Assembly: GCA_033762315.1 (NCBI GenBank) | Contig: JANRLS010000013.1 | Span: forward strand, 14,873 to 78,872 | DNA length: 64,000 bases | Direction: 5' to 3' | DNA from: CAYLLN01 sp033762315 | GTDB taxonomy: Bacteria; Planctomycetota; Planctomycetia; Pirellulales; Pirellulaceae | In this document: one piece after another, positions 21,951 through 31,100 of the stretch | Layout of the letters: the number at the start of each line of letters is the position of its first letter | Numbering within the stretch: position 1 is the first letter of the stretch | The notes under the pieces: model-generated | What the model saw: the letters and a program-made list of their open reading frames with translations, nothing else | Told to the model about the DNA's origin: nothing | Database searches by the model: none | Position numbers and translations under genes: made by a program

Positions 21951-22754
21951 ATGAACATTGCGTTTTCGGCGTTGGTCATTCTGTTTCTGGCACTGCCCGG
22001 CATTTGCTTTCTGTTGGCGTATCGAGCCGAGCGCGGCCGACCCGTGGGGTCCGGCTCGCTCACCGACGAAGTACCCGTGGGAATCATCGTCTCGGTTGCC
22101 TTCCACACCTTGGGGCTGATCGTCACTTGGATCGTGGGACGACTTTTCATCGGAGTCGTGCCAGACCTGAAGGCCGCACTAATTGTCGCTGTCGCACCCG
22201 CGGCTCGGCAAGGAGGGTTGGCGAGTGGAGTCGCGGAGCCGTTGCTCACGGGCTGGTATCCGTTCTATATCCTGGCGTACTTCACGGTCGTTTGCGGTTG
22301 TAGCGCCTTTCTCGGGCGTTGGCTCAAGACGAAGGTGAGGGAGTGGGGGCTTGATCGACGGTATCCCGCCTTACGCTGGAATGACTGGTTTTATCTGTTA
22401 CGCGGAGAATCGCCCGAACAGACAAGCGCTGCCGAAGAATACGACTCTATCGCCATTTCAGCAGTGGTCGAGGGCACGCTCTATCGCGGCTTTCTCTACG
22501 ATTTCTTTGTGAACAAATCGGGCGAGCTCGACACGATTGTCCTGGTGCTGGCCGAAAGGCGCAAGCTGGGCGAAGGCGAAGAATCGGAAGGGAGGGACGT
22601 GAAGCACCAGCCGTACTACCCGATTTTGGCCGACTATCTCGTCCTCAAGTATTCGACGATCGCGAATCTGGCGGTCACCATGGCCTCGCTCGGAGATCCG
22701 TCGGAAGTCGAGGAGGAGGAATCGCCCCCCCGGCGGGAAGAGTTTTTGGATTAG
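21951..22754 (+). CDS. Integral membrane protein of unknown function (DUF6338-like)
   Basis: 267 residues with three predicted membrane segments: FSALVILFLALPGICFLLAY (about residues 4-24), VGIIVSVAFHTLGLIVTWIV (about 42-61) and WYPFYILAYFTVVCGCSAFL (about 99-118). The C-terminal half is hydrophilic and ends in a highly acidic stretch (EVEEEESPPRREEFLD). The layout of an N-terminal membrane part with a cytoplasmic tail and the motif VVEGTLYRGFLYDFFVNKSGELD is reminiscent of proteins labelled DUF6338, but I am not certain of that. Probably cotranscribed with the small gene upstream. Its 3' end converges on the gene at 22905. Confidence 0.7.
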   Translation: MNIAFSALVILFLALPGICFLLAYRAERGRPVGSGSLTDEVPVGIIVSVAFHTLGLIVTWIVGRLFIGVVPDLKAALIVAVAPAARQGGLASGVAEPLLTGWYPFYILAYFTVVCGCSAFLGRWLKTKVREWGLDRRYPALRWNDWFYLLRGESPEQTSAAEEYDSIAISAVVEGTLYRGFLYDFFVNKSGELDTIVLVLAERRKLGEGEESEGRDVKHQPYYPILADYLVLKYSTIANLAVTMASLGDPSEVEEEESPPRREEFLD

Positions 22755-22904
22755 CGCACGGATAGCCACCACCATCAGGTTCATCCAATCGCCCCAGCGC
22801 CGGCTGAATGCCAGTTTGCCGCGCCTGGGGGCCGCGCTGGGGGAGAATTGCGCTGCGGTCGGCGAACGAAAACGCCAACCGTGAATGGAGATGCGAACGA
22901 GTCC

Positions 22905-23231
22905 TTACCAACCCATGACCATATTCGACTCGATCACTTTCCGCGAGTTTTCCAGGTCGCTGCCGGTCTCGTGCATGTAGAGGCGGATGGCGTGGACTTT
23001 GTCGCCGTGGGCCTTGCTCAGGCACTCGCGGGCGGTCGAGCAAGGATCGACGCGGGTGTTGGTCAGGCCCAAGGCCCCCTTGCTGATCACCCAGGTGTCG
23101 CGCGGCCGCTTGGTGAGGCGGATCACTTTGTCGTGCGGATAGGCCTCGCGAACGACGACGTTCGCCGCCGGTTCGTCGGCCGCCCAGGTGATGATGATGT
23201 GCGAGTCGGTTTCAACCTCGAACAGTGGCAT
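22905..23231 (-). CDS. Hypothetical protein of 108 residues
   Basis: Starts MPLFEVETDSHIIITWAADE after an excellent AAGGAG site, seven bases before the ATG. It is a small soluble alpha/beta-looking protein (VIRLTKRPRDTWVISKGALG, ending KVIESNMVMGW). The family is not recognised. The ORF could be extended 64 codons upstream but the clear ribosome site argues for this start. It is separated from the oxidoreductase gene (opposite strand) by a 241-base divergent region. Confidence 0.65.
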   Translation of the reverse strand: MPLFEVETDSHIIITWAADEPAANVVVREAYPHDKVIRLTKRPRDTWVISKGALGLTNTRVDPCSTARECLSKAHGDKVHAIRLYMHETGSDLENSRKVIESNMVMGW

Positions 23232-23472
23232 GACAAGACTCCTTGTTCCGCGCCTGGAAAATTGCCGCGCAAAGGGGAATGAAAGTCGGCGACGCCAGCC
23301 GCCACGAGCGGACGGAGAAGAGAGTCGCCCCGCGTCAGAACTGCCCGCTGGTCGAAACTCCACCGTCGTTTTCTGGGTGGGCCCGCGGAAACCGGCCTCC
23401 TGACACCCGACAGCATGGCCCAAGCGTTAAGATTTGGCAAGTGGTTCTCTCGCGTTACTCAGCGGCTTTCAC

Positions 23473-24669
23473 ATGGCCATTGATACTCCCGCCAAACTGG
23501 CCATCCTCGGTGCCGGTCCCATTGGACTCGAAGCGGCCCTCTATGCCCGCTTCTTGGGATACGACGTGGTGATTCTGGAGCGGGGGGAGGTTGCCCAGAG
23601 CGTCCGCCGCTGGGGGCATCTGCGCATGTTTACCCCCTTCGGGCAAAGCTGCTCGCCGCTCGGTTTGGCCGCGATTGCCGCGCAGGACGAAAGCTATCAG
23701 CCCCCAGCCGCCGACGAACTGCTGACTGGCCACGACTGGGCCGATCGCTATTTGTTGCCGCTGTCGCAAACCGACCTGCTGGCCGATCATTTGCGGCTCG
23801 GCTCGACGGTGCTAGCGGTCGGCAAAGAGGAACTGCTGAAGGGGGAAATGGCGGGCAATCCCGACCGGGGGGACTGGGGCTTTCGGATCTTGGTTGGAGA
23901 TTCGGCTGGCGGCGAGCGGGTCGAAATCGTCGATGCGGTGCTCGACTGCACGGGAGTCTTCGACCAGCCGAATTGGCTGGGACCAGGAGGAACTCCCGCG
24001 CTGGGCGAACTTGCCCTCCGGTCGGCGATTGAATATCGCCTGCCCGACCTTCTTGGCCGCGACCGCGCGACCTATGCCGGCCGGCATACGCTGGTGATCG
24101 GCGGGGGAGACTCGGCGACGACGAATGTTGTGGCCCTCGCGCGGCTGGCACGGGAAGCACCCGGAACGCGCGTCACCTGGATCACCCGCCGCGAGGGGCC
24201 GGCTCGGGGCGGACCGCTGGCGGTCGGCCTTGCGGGTTCGCCGGCCGAACGCGAGCGCCTGGCCGCGGAGGCTAACCGACTCGCGGCAGAGGCGGAGGGC
24301 TGTGTCACCTATCTGCTGGCGACCAGTGTCGAGTCGCTGACGCGCGACGCTGCTGGCCAGACCTGGCAAGTCGAACTTTCCGGCCGCCACGCCGGCCAGC
24401 AGGCGTTCGACCAGCTGATTGCGAACGTCGGCTTTCGGCCAGATTATTCCATGCTCGGTGAGCTGCAATTTCAGCCTCCGGGCAATGGCGGGCCGACGTC
24501 GCTCGTCGGCAGCGAGCCCAACTTCTACGTCCTTGGGTGCAAAAGCCACGGCCGGCGGTCGGGCTACCGGTTCTCGGATGGACTGGCTCAAATCCGCGAG
24601 CTCTTCGCCATTTTGGGGGACCGGCCATCGCTCGACCTCTACTCCACTGCCTACAGGTTGCCCCGATAG
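23473..24669 (+). CDS. FAD-dependent NAD(P)-binding oxidoreductase (flavin monooxygenase-like)
   Basis: 398 residues with two dinucleotide-binding motifs: LAILGAGPIGLEAALYAR (FAD, about residues 9-26) and TLVIGGGDSATTNVVALAR (NADPH, about 210-228). Between them is a cap-like segment RRWGHLRMFTPFGQSCSPLG. The layout fits class B flavin monooxygenases and thioredoxin-reductase-like enzymes; the CxxC redox site of thioredoxin reductase is absent, so a monooxygenase or pyridine-nucleotide-dependent flavoenzyme is more likely. The substrate is unknown. ATG 23473 (MAIDTPAKL) was chosen over an upstream start. A TAAGAT -10-like hexamer lies 40 bases upstream. Confidence 0.85.
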   Translation: MAIDTPAKLAILGAGPIGLEAALYARFLGYDVVILERGEVAQSVRRWGHLRMFTPFGQSCSPLGLAAIAAQDESYQPPAADELLTGHDWADRYLLPLSQTDLLADHLRLGSTVLAVGKEELLKGEMAGNPDRGDWGFRILVGDSAGGERVEIVDAVLDCTGVFDQPNWLGPGGTPALGELALRSAIEYRLPDLLGRDRATYAGRHTLVIGGGDSATTNVVALARLAREAPGTRVTWITRREGPARGGPLAVGLAGSPAERERLAAEANRLAAEAEGCVTYLLATSVESLTRDAAGQTWQVELSGRHAGQQAFDQLIANVGFRPDYSMLGELQFQPPGNGGPTSLVGSEPNFYVLGCKSHGRRSGYRFSDGLAQIRELFAILGDRPSLDLYSTAYRLPR

Positions 24670-24726
24670 CCCCCTCCTAGAGCGAAAAAGCACGTCATAA
24701 CCACCCAAGAGATGGGGGCGTCGATT

Positions 24727-24754
24727 TTGTGAACGGGGCTCGATTGGGTAAAAT
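24727..24754 (+). promoter_or_regulatory. Candidate promoter for the giant gene pair
   Basis: TTGTGA (24727-24732) and TAAAAT (24749-24754) with a 16-base spacer, 74 bases before the chosen GTG start at 24828. Both hexamers differ from consensus at one or two positions. Confidence 0.4.
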
Positions 24755-24827
24755 GAACGGTCGGTTGACTCTTCCATAACGACCACTCTTGGTCTGCCCA
24801 CGTACACCTCTTGCGGGGGATGGTTTG

Positions 24828-27800
24828 GTGCATTGGTGTCGCTTCCTGGCTGCGGGACTCGCTCTTTGGGCATTGGCCGCAGTTGCGCGCGCCCAGACGA
24901 CACCACCCCCAGCCGGGCCAGTGGCTGGTCCGCCAGCTTTGGAGGCGAGCCCGCTGGAGACCTATTACCTCCGCGATAGCAAGGGCCAACTCGTTCCCGT
25001 TCCGGGGTTTACGTACGAAGAGTTCGAGCAACTGTTGCGGCTCAAGCGGGGTTTGGCCCCCCCTGCTCCGCCGGGTTTCACGCTCGATGTCGCCTCGCTG
25101 ACGGGAGTTGCCCAGCAGGATTCGGCCACGCTGCAAATGGTGGCGACCATTCGGGTGCGCGACGAAGGCTGGGTGCGGGTCCCGCTGGGATTGGATCAGG
25201 GGGTGCTTCGTCAGCCCGCGAAACACGAAGGCCCCGGCGAGCATATCCTGACTTTCGACCGTGAGTCCGGAGGATACAACGCTTGGCTGCGCGGAGCCGA
25301 CGCCAAGCCGCACGTGCTCACGCTGCAGCTTTCGGCCGCGGTAACGCAGGTGGCTGGCCAGTCGCGGCTCGATCTGGCTTTGCCGCGGGCCACTGAATCG
25401 TCGCTGCGACTGACCGTTCCCGGCGTGCGGGTCGAGGCGTCGCTCTTGGGGGGGGAGGGGATCGTTTCGACCGCCGCCAAAGGAAACCAGAACGACACCG
25501 AAATCACGGTCCTCGGGCCTTCGGGCGCGCTTCAACTTGCCTGGCGGAAAGGACGGGAGCCTGCCGCTCCCGGACCGGCCCTGGTCGAGGCCAGCGGCGA
25601 AATCGCGATCAAAGTCGAGGGGGAAAACCGCGTCAGTAGCGATGCCAAGCTGCGCGTTCGCAGTTTAGGCGAAGCGATTGATTCGTTCCGCGTCAAGCTG
25701 CCGGCGGGGATGGAACTCGTTCCCACCGATGCGGCCGGCTACACGGTGCAATTGGCTCCCACCCTCAGCGGCGGCAAGCCGGCGAGTCAGATCGTCGAGA
25801 TCAAGCTGTCGCGACCCACGAGCGGCATTACCGAAGTTCGCCTGCTCGCCGCGCTGGCCCCCGAAACTCGGCAAGGGGTGCTCGCTCCCGCGCAATTCGA
25901 CGTGATCGGCGCAGTGCGACAAAAGGGAACCATCGACTGCACGCTCGAAGGGGAATGGCTAACCACCTGGAAAGAAGATGGCGGCACCCGCCGGCTCGAC
26001 GTGGGGAGCGATGCCGCCGCCGCCCGGCTCGCCGCCCGCTATGAATATTTTCGCCAGCCATGCGGCCTGCAGCTCAGCGTGGCCGCGCGACCCTCGCGCG
26101 TCAGCGTCGAGCCAACGCACATGGTGTATCTCGAAGCCGAGCAAGCACGCATCGAGACCACGCTCAAGTATCGCCTCCGCGGGGCTCGCGCGGAAAAGCT
26201 CGAAATTACCTTCGGGGGCTGGCGGCTAGATCGCATTTCCCCCGGCGAATTGCTCGACATTGTCGGCCCGGAACCGACCGCCGACGGAAAGCTGATCGTG
26301 CCGCTGCGAAGCGGTGTCGGTCTGCCGACCGATCTGGAGCTGAAGTTCGAGGCGCATCAGGCGCTGGACAAAGCCAGTGGCACGGTTGCGCTGGTGCTGC
26401 CCCATCCCGTGGCCGATGTCGTCGCCCCCGCCGTGGTCATCGTGGTTCCGGCGGACAATGTCGAGCCGCGGCCGCAAGTGGCCCAGATGCGCGGACTCAC
26501 CCCTGATTCGTCCACCACGCCACTCCGCATTCCCAGCCGGCAGCAGCCTCCGCTTGTGTATCGCGATCTCGGCGGCAGCGAACCGGCGGTTTTCGCGGCG
26601 GACATGGTCGTCCGTCAACAGTCGCTGTCCGTGGGGGCGCGCGGCACAGTCCGCCTGAGCGATAAGCAAATCCAAATCGAGCAGCGGCTTGAGTATCGCA
26701 TCGCCTACGAGCCGCGACGAACATTCGACTTACGCGTGCCGCGGGCCGTGCTGGCGGGGGGCCGGTTGGAGGTTCGCCTGGCCGACGAACTACTCACGCC
26801 GGTGCCGGTGGACGATCCCGAAACCGATGCCGAGGGGGTGCGGCTGCAAGTGGCGACGGCGGCGGGGCAAATCGGGCTGTGCCAATTGGTCTGCAATTAT
26901 TCGCTCCCCATGCCCGCTTGGGATCGGCAGAAGTCGCTTCGGCTGACGGTGCCCATGGTCGTGCCGGCGAGCATGCCCAATTTGCAATTGGGTGGGCAGC
27001 AGCTCGAATTCGACTCGGCCGAGGGGTGGCAGTTGCATCCCGATCCGGACGTTACCAACGAGTTCTCGAGGTTTTCGCTGATGTCGCCGGGAGGGCCGTT
27101 CGTTTCGTCGCGCGTCGTCGCCGCGTCGCGGTGGATCGTCGATCCGGCCGCCTCCGCGCCTCCATCCCCCGTCGCGATCAGCAAAGCCTGGATTCAAACC
27201 TGGCTGGCCGGCAGCCGGCGCCAAGAGCGGGCGGTGTTTCGCCTGCTAACCGATCAGGAACAACTGCGCATCGATTTGCCGGCCACTCCCACCGAGGGGA
27301 GCGTTCACGCGGCCATCAATGCCCAATCCGTCACCGCTGTCGTCCGCTCTCCGCGGGCCGTGCGCGTGGACTTGCCAGCCGCGTCGCGTGGTCGCGAGTG
27401 CGTGCTTGAACTCTGGTACGAAGTCAGCCTTCCCGCCGCGCGGGCTGGTCTGCGGTCGGCGGCGCTCGAGCCACCGCGGGTGGACGGTGCCTCGTCGCCG
27501 CGCAGGCTCTTCTGGCAACTTTGCCTGCCGGACGACGAGCATCTGCTGGTTCCACCCGGCGAACTGGCCGCCGAAATGCGGTGGGGCCGCGCCCAATGGC
27601 TCTGGAGCCGGCAGCCCACGCTCGACCAAACCGCATTGGAAGCCTGGATGGGAGCCTCGCGCCAAGACCTTTTGCCCGCCGGAGTCAACGAGCACCTCTT
27701 CAGCACTTTGGGTCGCAGTCCGCGACTGGCGTTCACCTCGGCCGGGCGGCGCTGGCTGCTGTTTATCGCTTCGGGCCTGGTGCTGGCGAGCGGACTCGTT

Positions 27801-28130
27801 CTCTTGCACGTGCGGAGCGCGCGCCGTCCGGAAACACTGCTCGCGGTGGCGGTGGCGGTGGCAACGCTGGCCCTGATCTGGCCCGACGCGGCGGCCCTGC
27901 TTGCGCAGGCTTCCGTGGTGGGCCTCCTGGTGACGGCGGTGCTGGCACTTGCCCTGTGGCTGACCGCGGGCCGCGCGTTGTGGTCCCCCCCGCCTCCCGC
28001 CGCGAGCGGTAGCATCGCACTCGCGGCCGAGGCCCGCTCGACCGAAGCCCCCGCCGCGCGGATTGATCGTGCTCCGCAACTGACCACCGCCACGGCCCCC
28101 GCGCCAATTGTCGCGGAGCCGCAGCCATGA
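24828..28130 (+). CDS. Giant secreted/membrane protein, module 1 (1100 residues)
   Basis: The GTG at 24828 follows GGGGGA and starts a signal peptide (HWCRFLAAGLALWALAAVARAQ). After it comes a long beta-rich region without cysteine or enzyme motifs (for example VPLGLDQGVLRQPAKHEGPG, GGYNAWLRGADAKPHVLTLQ, SSLRLTVPGVRVEASL), then at about residues 970-1050 a cluster of hydrophobic segments (WLLFIASGLVLASGLVLLHV, LLAVAVAVATLALIWPDAAA, VVGLLVTAVLALALWLTAG) and a short Pro/Ala tail. I do not recognise a family. The next gene starts within its stop codon (ATGA) and encodes two more modules with the same order of elements, so the pair probably forms one complex in the envelope. Lower-probability start: TTG 24789. 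Confidence 0.8.
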   Translation: MHWCRFLAAGLALWALAAVARAQTTPPPAGPVAGPPALEASPLETYYLRDSKGQLVPVPGFTYEEFEQLLRLKRGLAPPAPPGFTLDVASLTGVAQQDSATLQMVATIRVRDEGWVRVPLGLDQGVLRQPAKHEGPGEHILTFDRESGGYNAWLRGADAKPHVLTLQLSAAVTQVAGQSRLDLALPRATESSLRLTVPGVRVEASLLGGEGIVSTAAKGNQNDTEITVLGPSGALQLAWRKGREPAAPGPALVEASGEIAIKVEGENRVSSDAKLRVRSLGEAIDSFRVKLPAGMELVPTDAAGYTVQLAPTLSGGKPASQIVEIKLSRPTSGITEVRLLAALAPETRQGVLAPAQFDVIGAVRQKGTIDCTLEGEWLTTWKEDGGTRRLDVGSDAAAARLAARYEYFRQPCGLQLSVAARPSRVSVEPTHMVYLEAEQARIETTLKYRLRGARAEKLEITFGGWRLDRISPGELLDIVGPEPTADGKLIVPLRSGVGLPTDLELKFEAHQALDKASGTVALVLPHPVADVVAPAVVIVVPADNVEPRPQVAQMRGLTPDSSTTPLRIPSRQQPPLVYRDLGGSEPAVFAADMVVRQQSLSVGARGTVRLSDKQIQIEQRLEYRIAYEPRRTFDLRVPRAVLAGGRLEVRLADELLTPVPVDDPETDAEGVRLQVATAAGQIGLCQLVCNYSLPMPAWDRQKSLRLTVPMVVPASMPNLQLGGQQLEFDSAEGWQLHPDPDVTNEFSRFSLMSPGGPFVSSRVVAASRWIVDPAASAPPSPVAISKAWIQTWLAGSRRQERAVFRLLTDQEQLRIDLPATPTEGSVHAAINAQSVTAVVRSPRAVRVDLPAASRGRECVLELWYEVSLPAARAGLRSAALEPPRVDGASSPRRLFWQLCLPDDEHLLVPPGELAAEMRWGRAQWLWSRQPTLDQTALEAWMGASRQDLLPAGVNEHLFSTLGRSPRLAFTSAGRRWLLFIASGLVLASGLVLLHVRSARRPETLLAVAVAVATLALIWPDAAALLAQASVVGLLVTAVLALALWLTAGRALWSPPPPAASGSIALAAEARSTEAPAARIDRAPQLTTATAPAPIVAEPQP

Positions 28131-31100
28131 TGGCATTTGGTATTCGCCGGTCTTCGCTTTGGGGGGGGCTGCTGCTGCTGGGCGTGGCCCTGGCCACCGC
28201 GGCCGAACCGCACGAGCCCCTGCGATACCGCCGGATTCTGGTGCCGGAATCCGAAATCGACGGCCAGGTGCGCGGACTATTGCCCCTGAAGCGTGATGAA
28301 TTCGAGCGTCGCGTTGCCGCCGCCACGGCCCGCAAAGATGCTCTGCTTCCCGCTGCCGAGGCACGCCTGGAGCGGGCCGAGTATCGCGCGCGACTCGAGG
28401 GGGAGCAATTGATCGATGGTGTTGCCAAACTGACCATCGCGCTCGCCGGCGAACCGAACTCTTGGCTCACGCTTGATCCGCTCAATTTGCCCCTGGCCGG
28501 GGGAGCCTGGACAGCGACCGGCCAGCCTGCAACCTGCGGGCAAGGTCCGGACGACAAGCTGGCCTGCCAGGTTCCGGCCAGCGGAGAGTTGCAGTTGCAA
28601 TGGAGCCTGCGCGGCCGCCGCGATCTGCAAGACCTGCTCTTCGACTTCGTTCTCCCCGCCGCTCCCATCAGCCAGATGCGGCTGGAATTGCCAGTCGATT
28701 GCGCCGCGAGCGGTGAGTCGGGAGTGCTGGTGACGGCCGGTCAACGAACCGGGGACTATCGCGCCTGGCTTTGCGAGCTGGGCGGCCGCAATCGGGCCGC
28801 GCTACGAGTCACGCGCGGCAAGCCCGCCGCCGCGCCCCCTCCGGTTGTCCTGGTGCGCGAAGCGACGACCTACGTCGTCAGCCAATCGACGATCGACGTC
28901 GATGTTTCGCTCGATCTGGAAGTGCTCCATCGCCCGCTGCGGCAGATCATGCTGCTGGTCGATGAAGCGCTGCAAACGACAACCATCCAGCAAGGATCGC
29001 AGCCGCTCGATTGGACGCCGCTGCCGGTGGTCGGCGGCCAGCGGCGGCTGCTGGTGGAGTTGCCCACGCCGCTCCTCGGAGCCGGACACGCGCTGCAGAT
29101 TTCCGGCACCGCCGCCTGGGCCGCCCCCGGAGATTGGCGATTGCCTCGAATCCAATTGGCCGAAGGAACCTGGCAAGAGGGACGGACAACGATCTCCGCG
29201 GCAGCTCCCCTCGCGCTTTCCGCCACCCCCCACGGCGGTTGCCGGCAAACGGCCTATTCGCCGGCATCGCCGTCCCGTCCGACCGATCAGTTCCAGTTCC
29301 AGTCGTTCCTGCCGGACGCCCACCTGACGATTCGCCCCTCGGCGGCCCGGCCAGCTCTGCTGGAAACCAGCGGCCTGCAACTGCAATTCGATTCGTCGCA
29401 GGTGGCCGGCACGCTGATTGCCGAACTCTCGGCCGGTTCCGGCGAAAGGTTTGAAATCGAGGGACTTTTGCCGCAGCGGTGGGTGGTCGATTCGGTCGAT
29501 GTGCAGCCCGCGGAGTTTTTGGAGGACCGCACCCTCGCGCCCCGTGGCCCAGGCCGGCAGTCGCTGCGCCTCGCGCTACGGCGTCCACTGGTGGAGGGGC
29601 GGACGCTGCGCGTCGCGATCAAGGCTCATTGCCGCCGTCCCCCCCTCGGCGAACCGCTGTCGCGAGAAGTTTTGGAACTGGTGCAATTCGCCGAAGCTCG
29701 GCACATGCGGCGATTTGTTTCGCTACGCAGCCTCGACCCGGCCGTGAATTTGCGGCTGGCCCACGACGCGGGTCTGGTCCGTCTCGATCCCCAGACGCTG
29801 CCGCCGGCGCAAGCCAGGCTGTTCGATTCCGTGCCAGGACCCGTTCTTTACGAACAGACCTGCGAAGCCGATTCGCTGCAAGCGATATTGGAGCCCGCTA
29901 GCCCGCGCTTTCAGGCCCAAACGCTGGTGCAGGCGTATGTCGAGCAGTCGCAAATTCGCCAACGAATGGAGCTGCGAATCGAGCCGGAATCCTCGGCGGT
30001 GAGCCTGCTGGAGGTTCGTGTCTGGCCGCATGCCGAGGCCATCCGCTGGACTCTCGTCGGCGAGCGCTCGCGGGAGCTAGTCGCGCGGCGCATTTCGGGC
30101 GATGCCGCCAGCGGCGAAGATTCGCTCTGGCAACTCGACTTGCAGCAGCCGCAGGCCGGCCCGTGCGAAATCGTGGGAGAGTTGACGCTGCCTTTCGACC
30201 GGGAGCAATCGCTGGCGCTGATCGCTTTGCCCGCCGCCAGCAGCCAAACGGGCACGATCGAAGTCCACGCCGCGGGCGACTTGGCATTGTCGTTGACGCC
30301 CCGCGAGGCGGTGCCGCTCGCGCTGCCCGATGCGGGAGCGGATCGATATAGCGATTTGCGTGGGCTGTATTCCTACGAGCCGGGGCGGCGCGCCGAGTTG
30401 CACGTGAGCCGTCTCGCCGCGGCGGCCAGCTTGCCTTTGGGGCTTGTCGAATCGCTGACTGTCATCGCCCGCTTTGGTGCCGACGGAGCGGGGGACCACG
30501 AAACCGTGGTGATTTTGGACAACCGTGGCCGGTCGCAGTTTTCCTTTCGATTGCCGCGCGAGGCCAGCGAGGTCCGGGCGACAATTGAAGGACAAGCCGG
30601 CTTCGTGGCGCTTGCGCATCCCCAGCCGCTGGAGTATGCCGTGCCGTTGCCCGCCGGTCGGCAGCGGGTGGTCGTGCGCATCCGATATGGCTCGCCGCCG
30701 ACACCGCTCGGGCACTGGCCGCGCGGAGAATTTCTCGCGCCGAGAGTGCAAACGGATTGGCCCGTGCTGCAAACGCGCGAATTCGTGCAGCTCGCGCCGG
30801 GTCTGGCGCTTACGACCGAGGGTGCCCCCGCGCCTGCCTCGGATCGCTCTGCTGGCGATGCCACGCTGGCGAGTTGGAACTGCTGGGAGCTGGAGGCGGC
30901 CGTGGGGCCACTCTCCCGGATTCGCGTGTATCGTCCCGCGATGGTGACCGCCTGGGCCTGGTGCCTCGCGCTGGCGGCCGTAGCGGTGGCGTGGCCAATC
31001 TTCGCCAGCCGGGTGGACGCGGCGTTCCTCGCGGCTGGACTCGCCTGCGCTTGCGCCATGGCCGTGGGGCCGCTTCTCAAACCGCTCGCCGAGGGGATTG

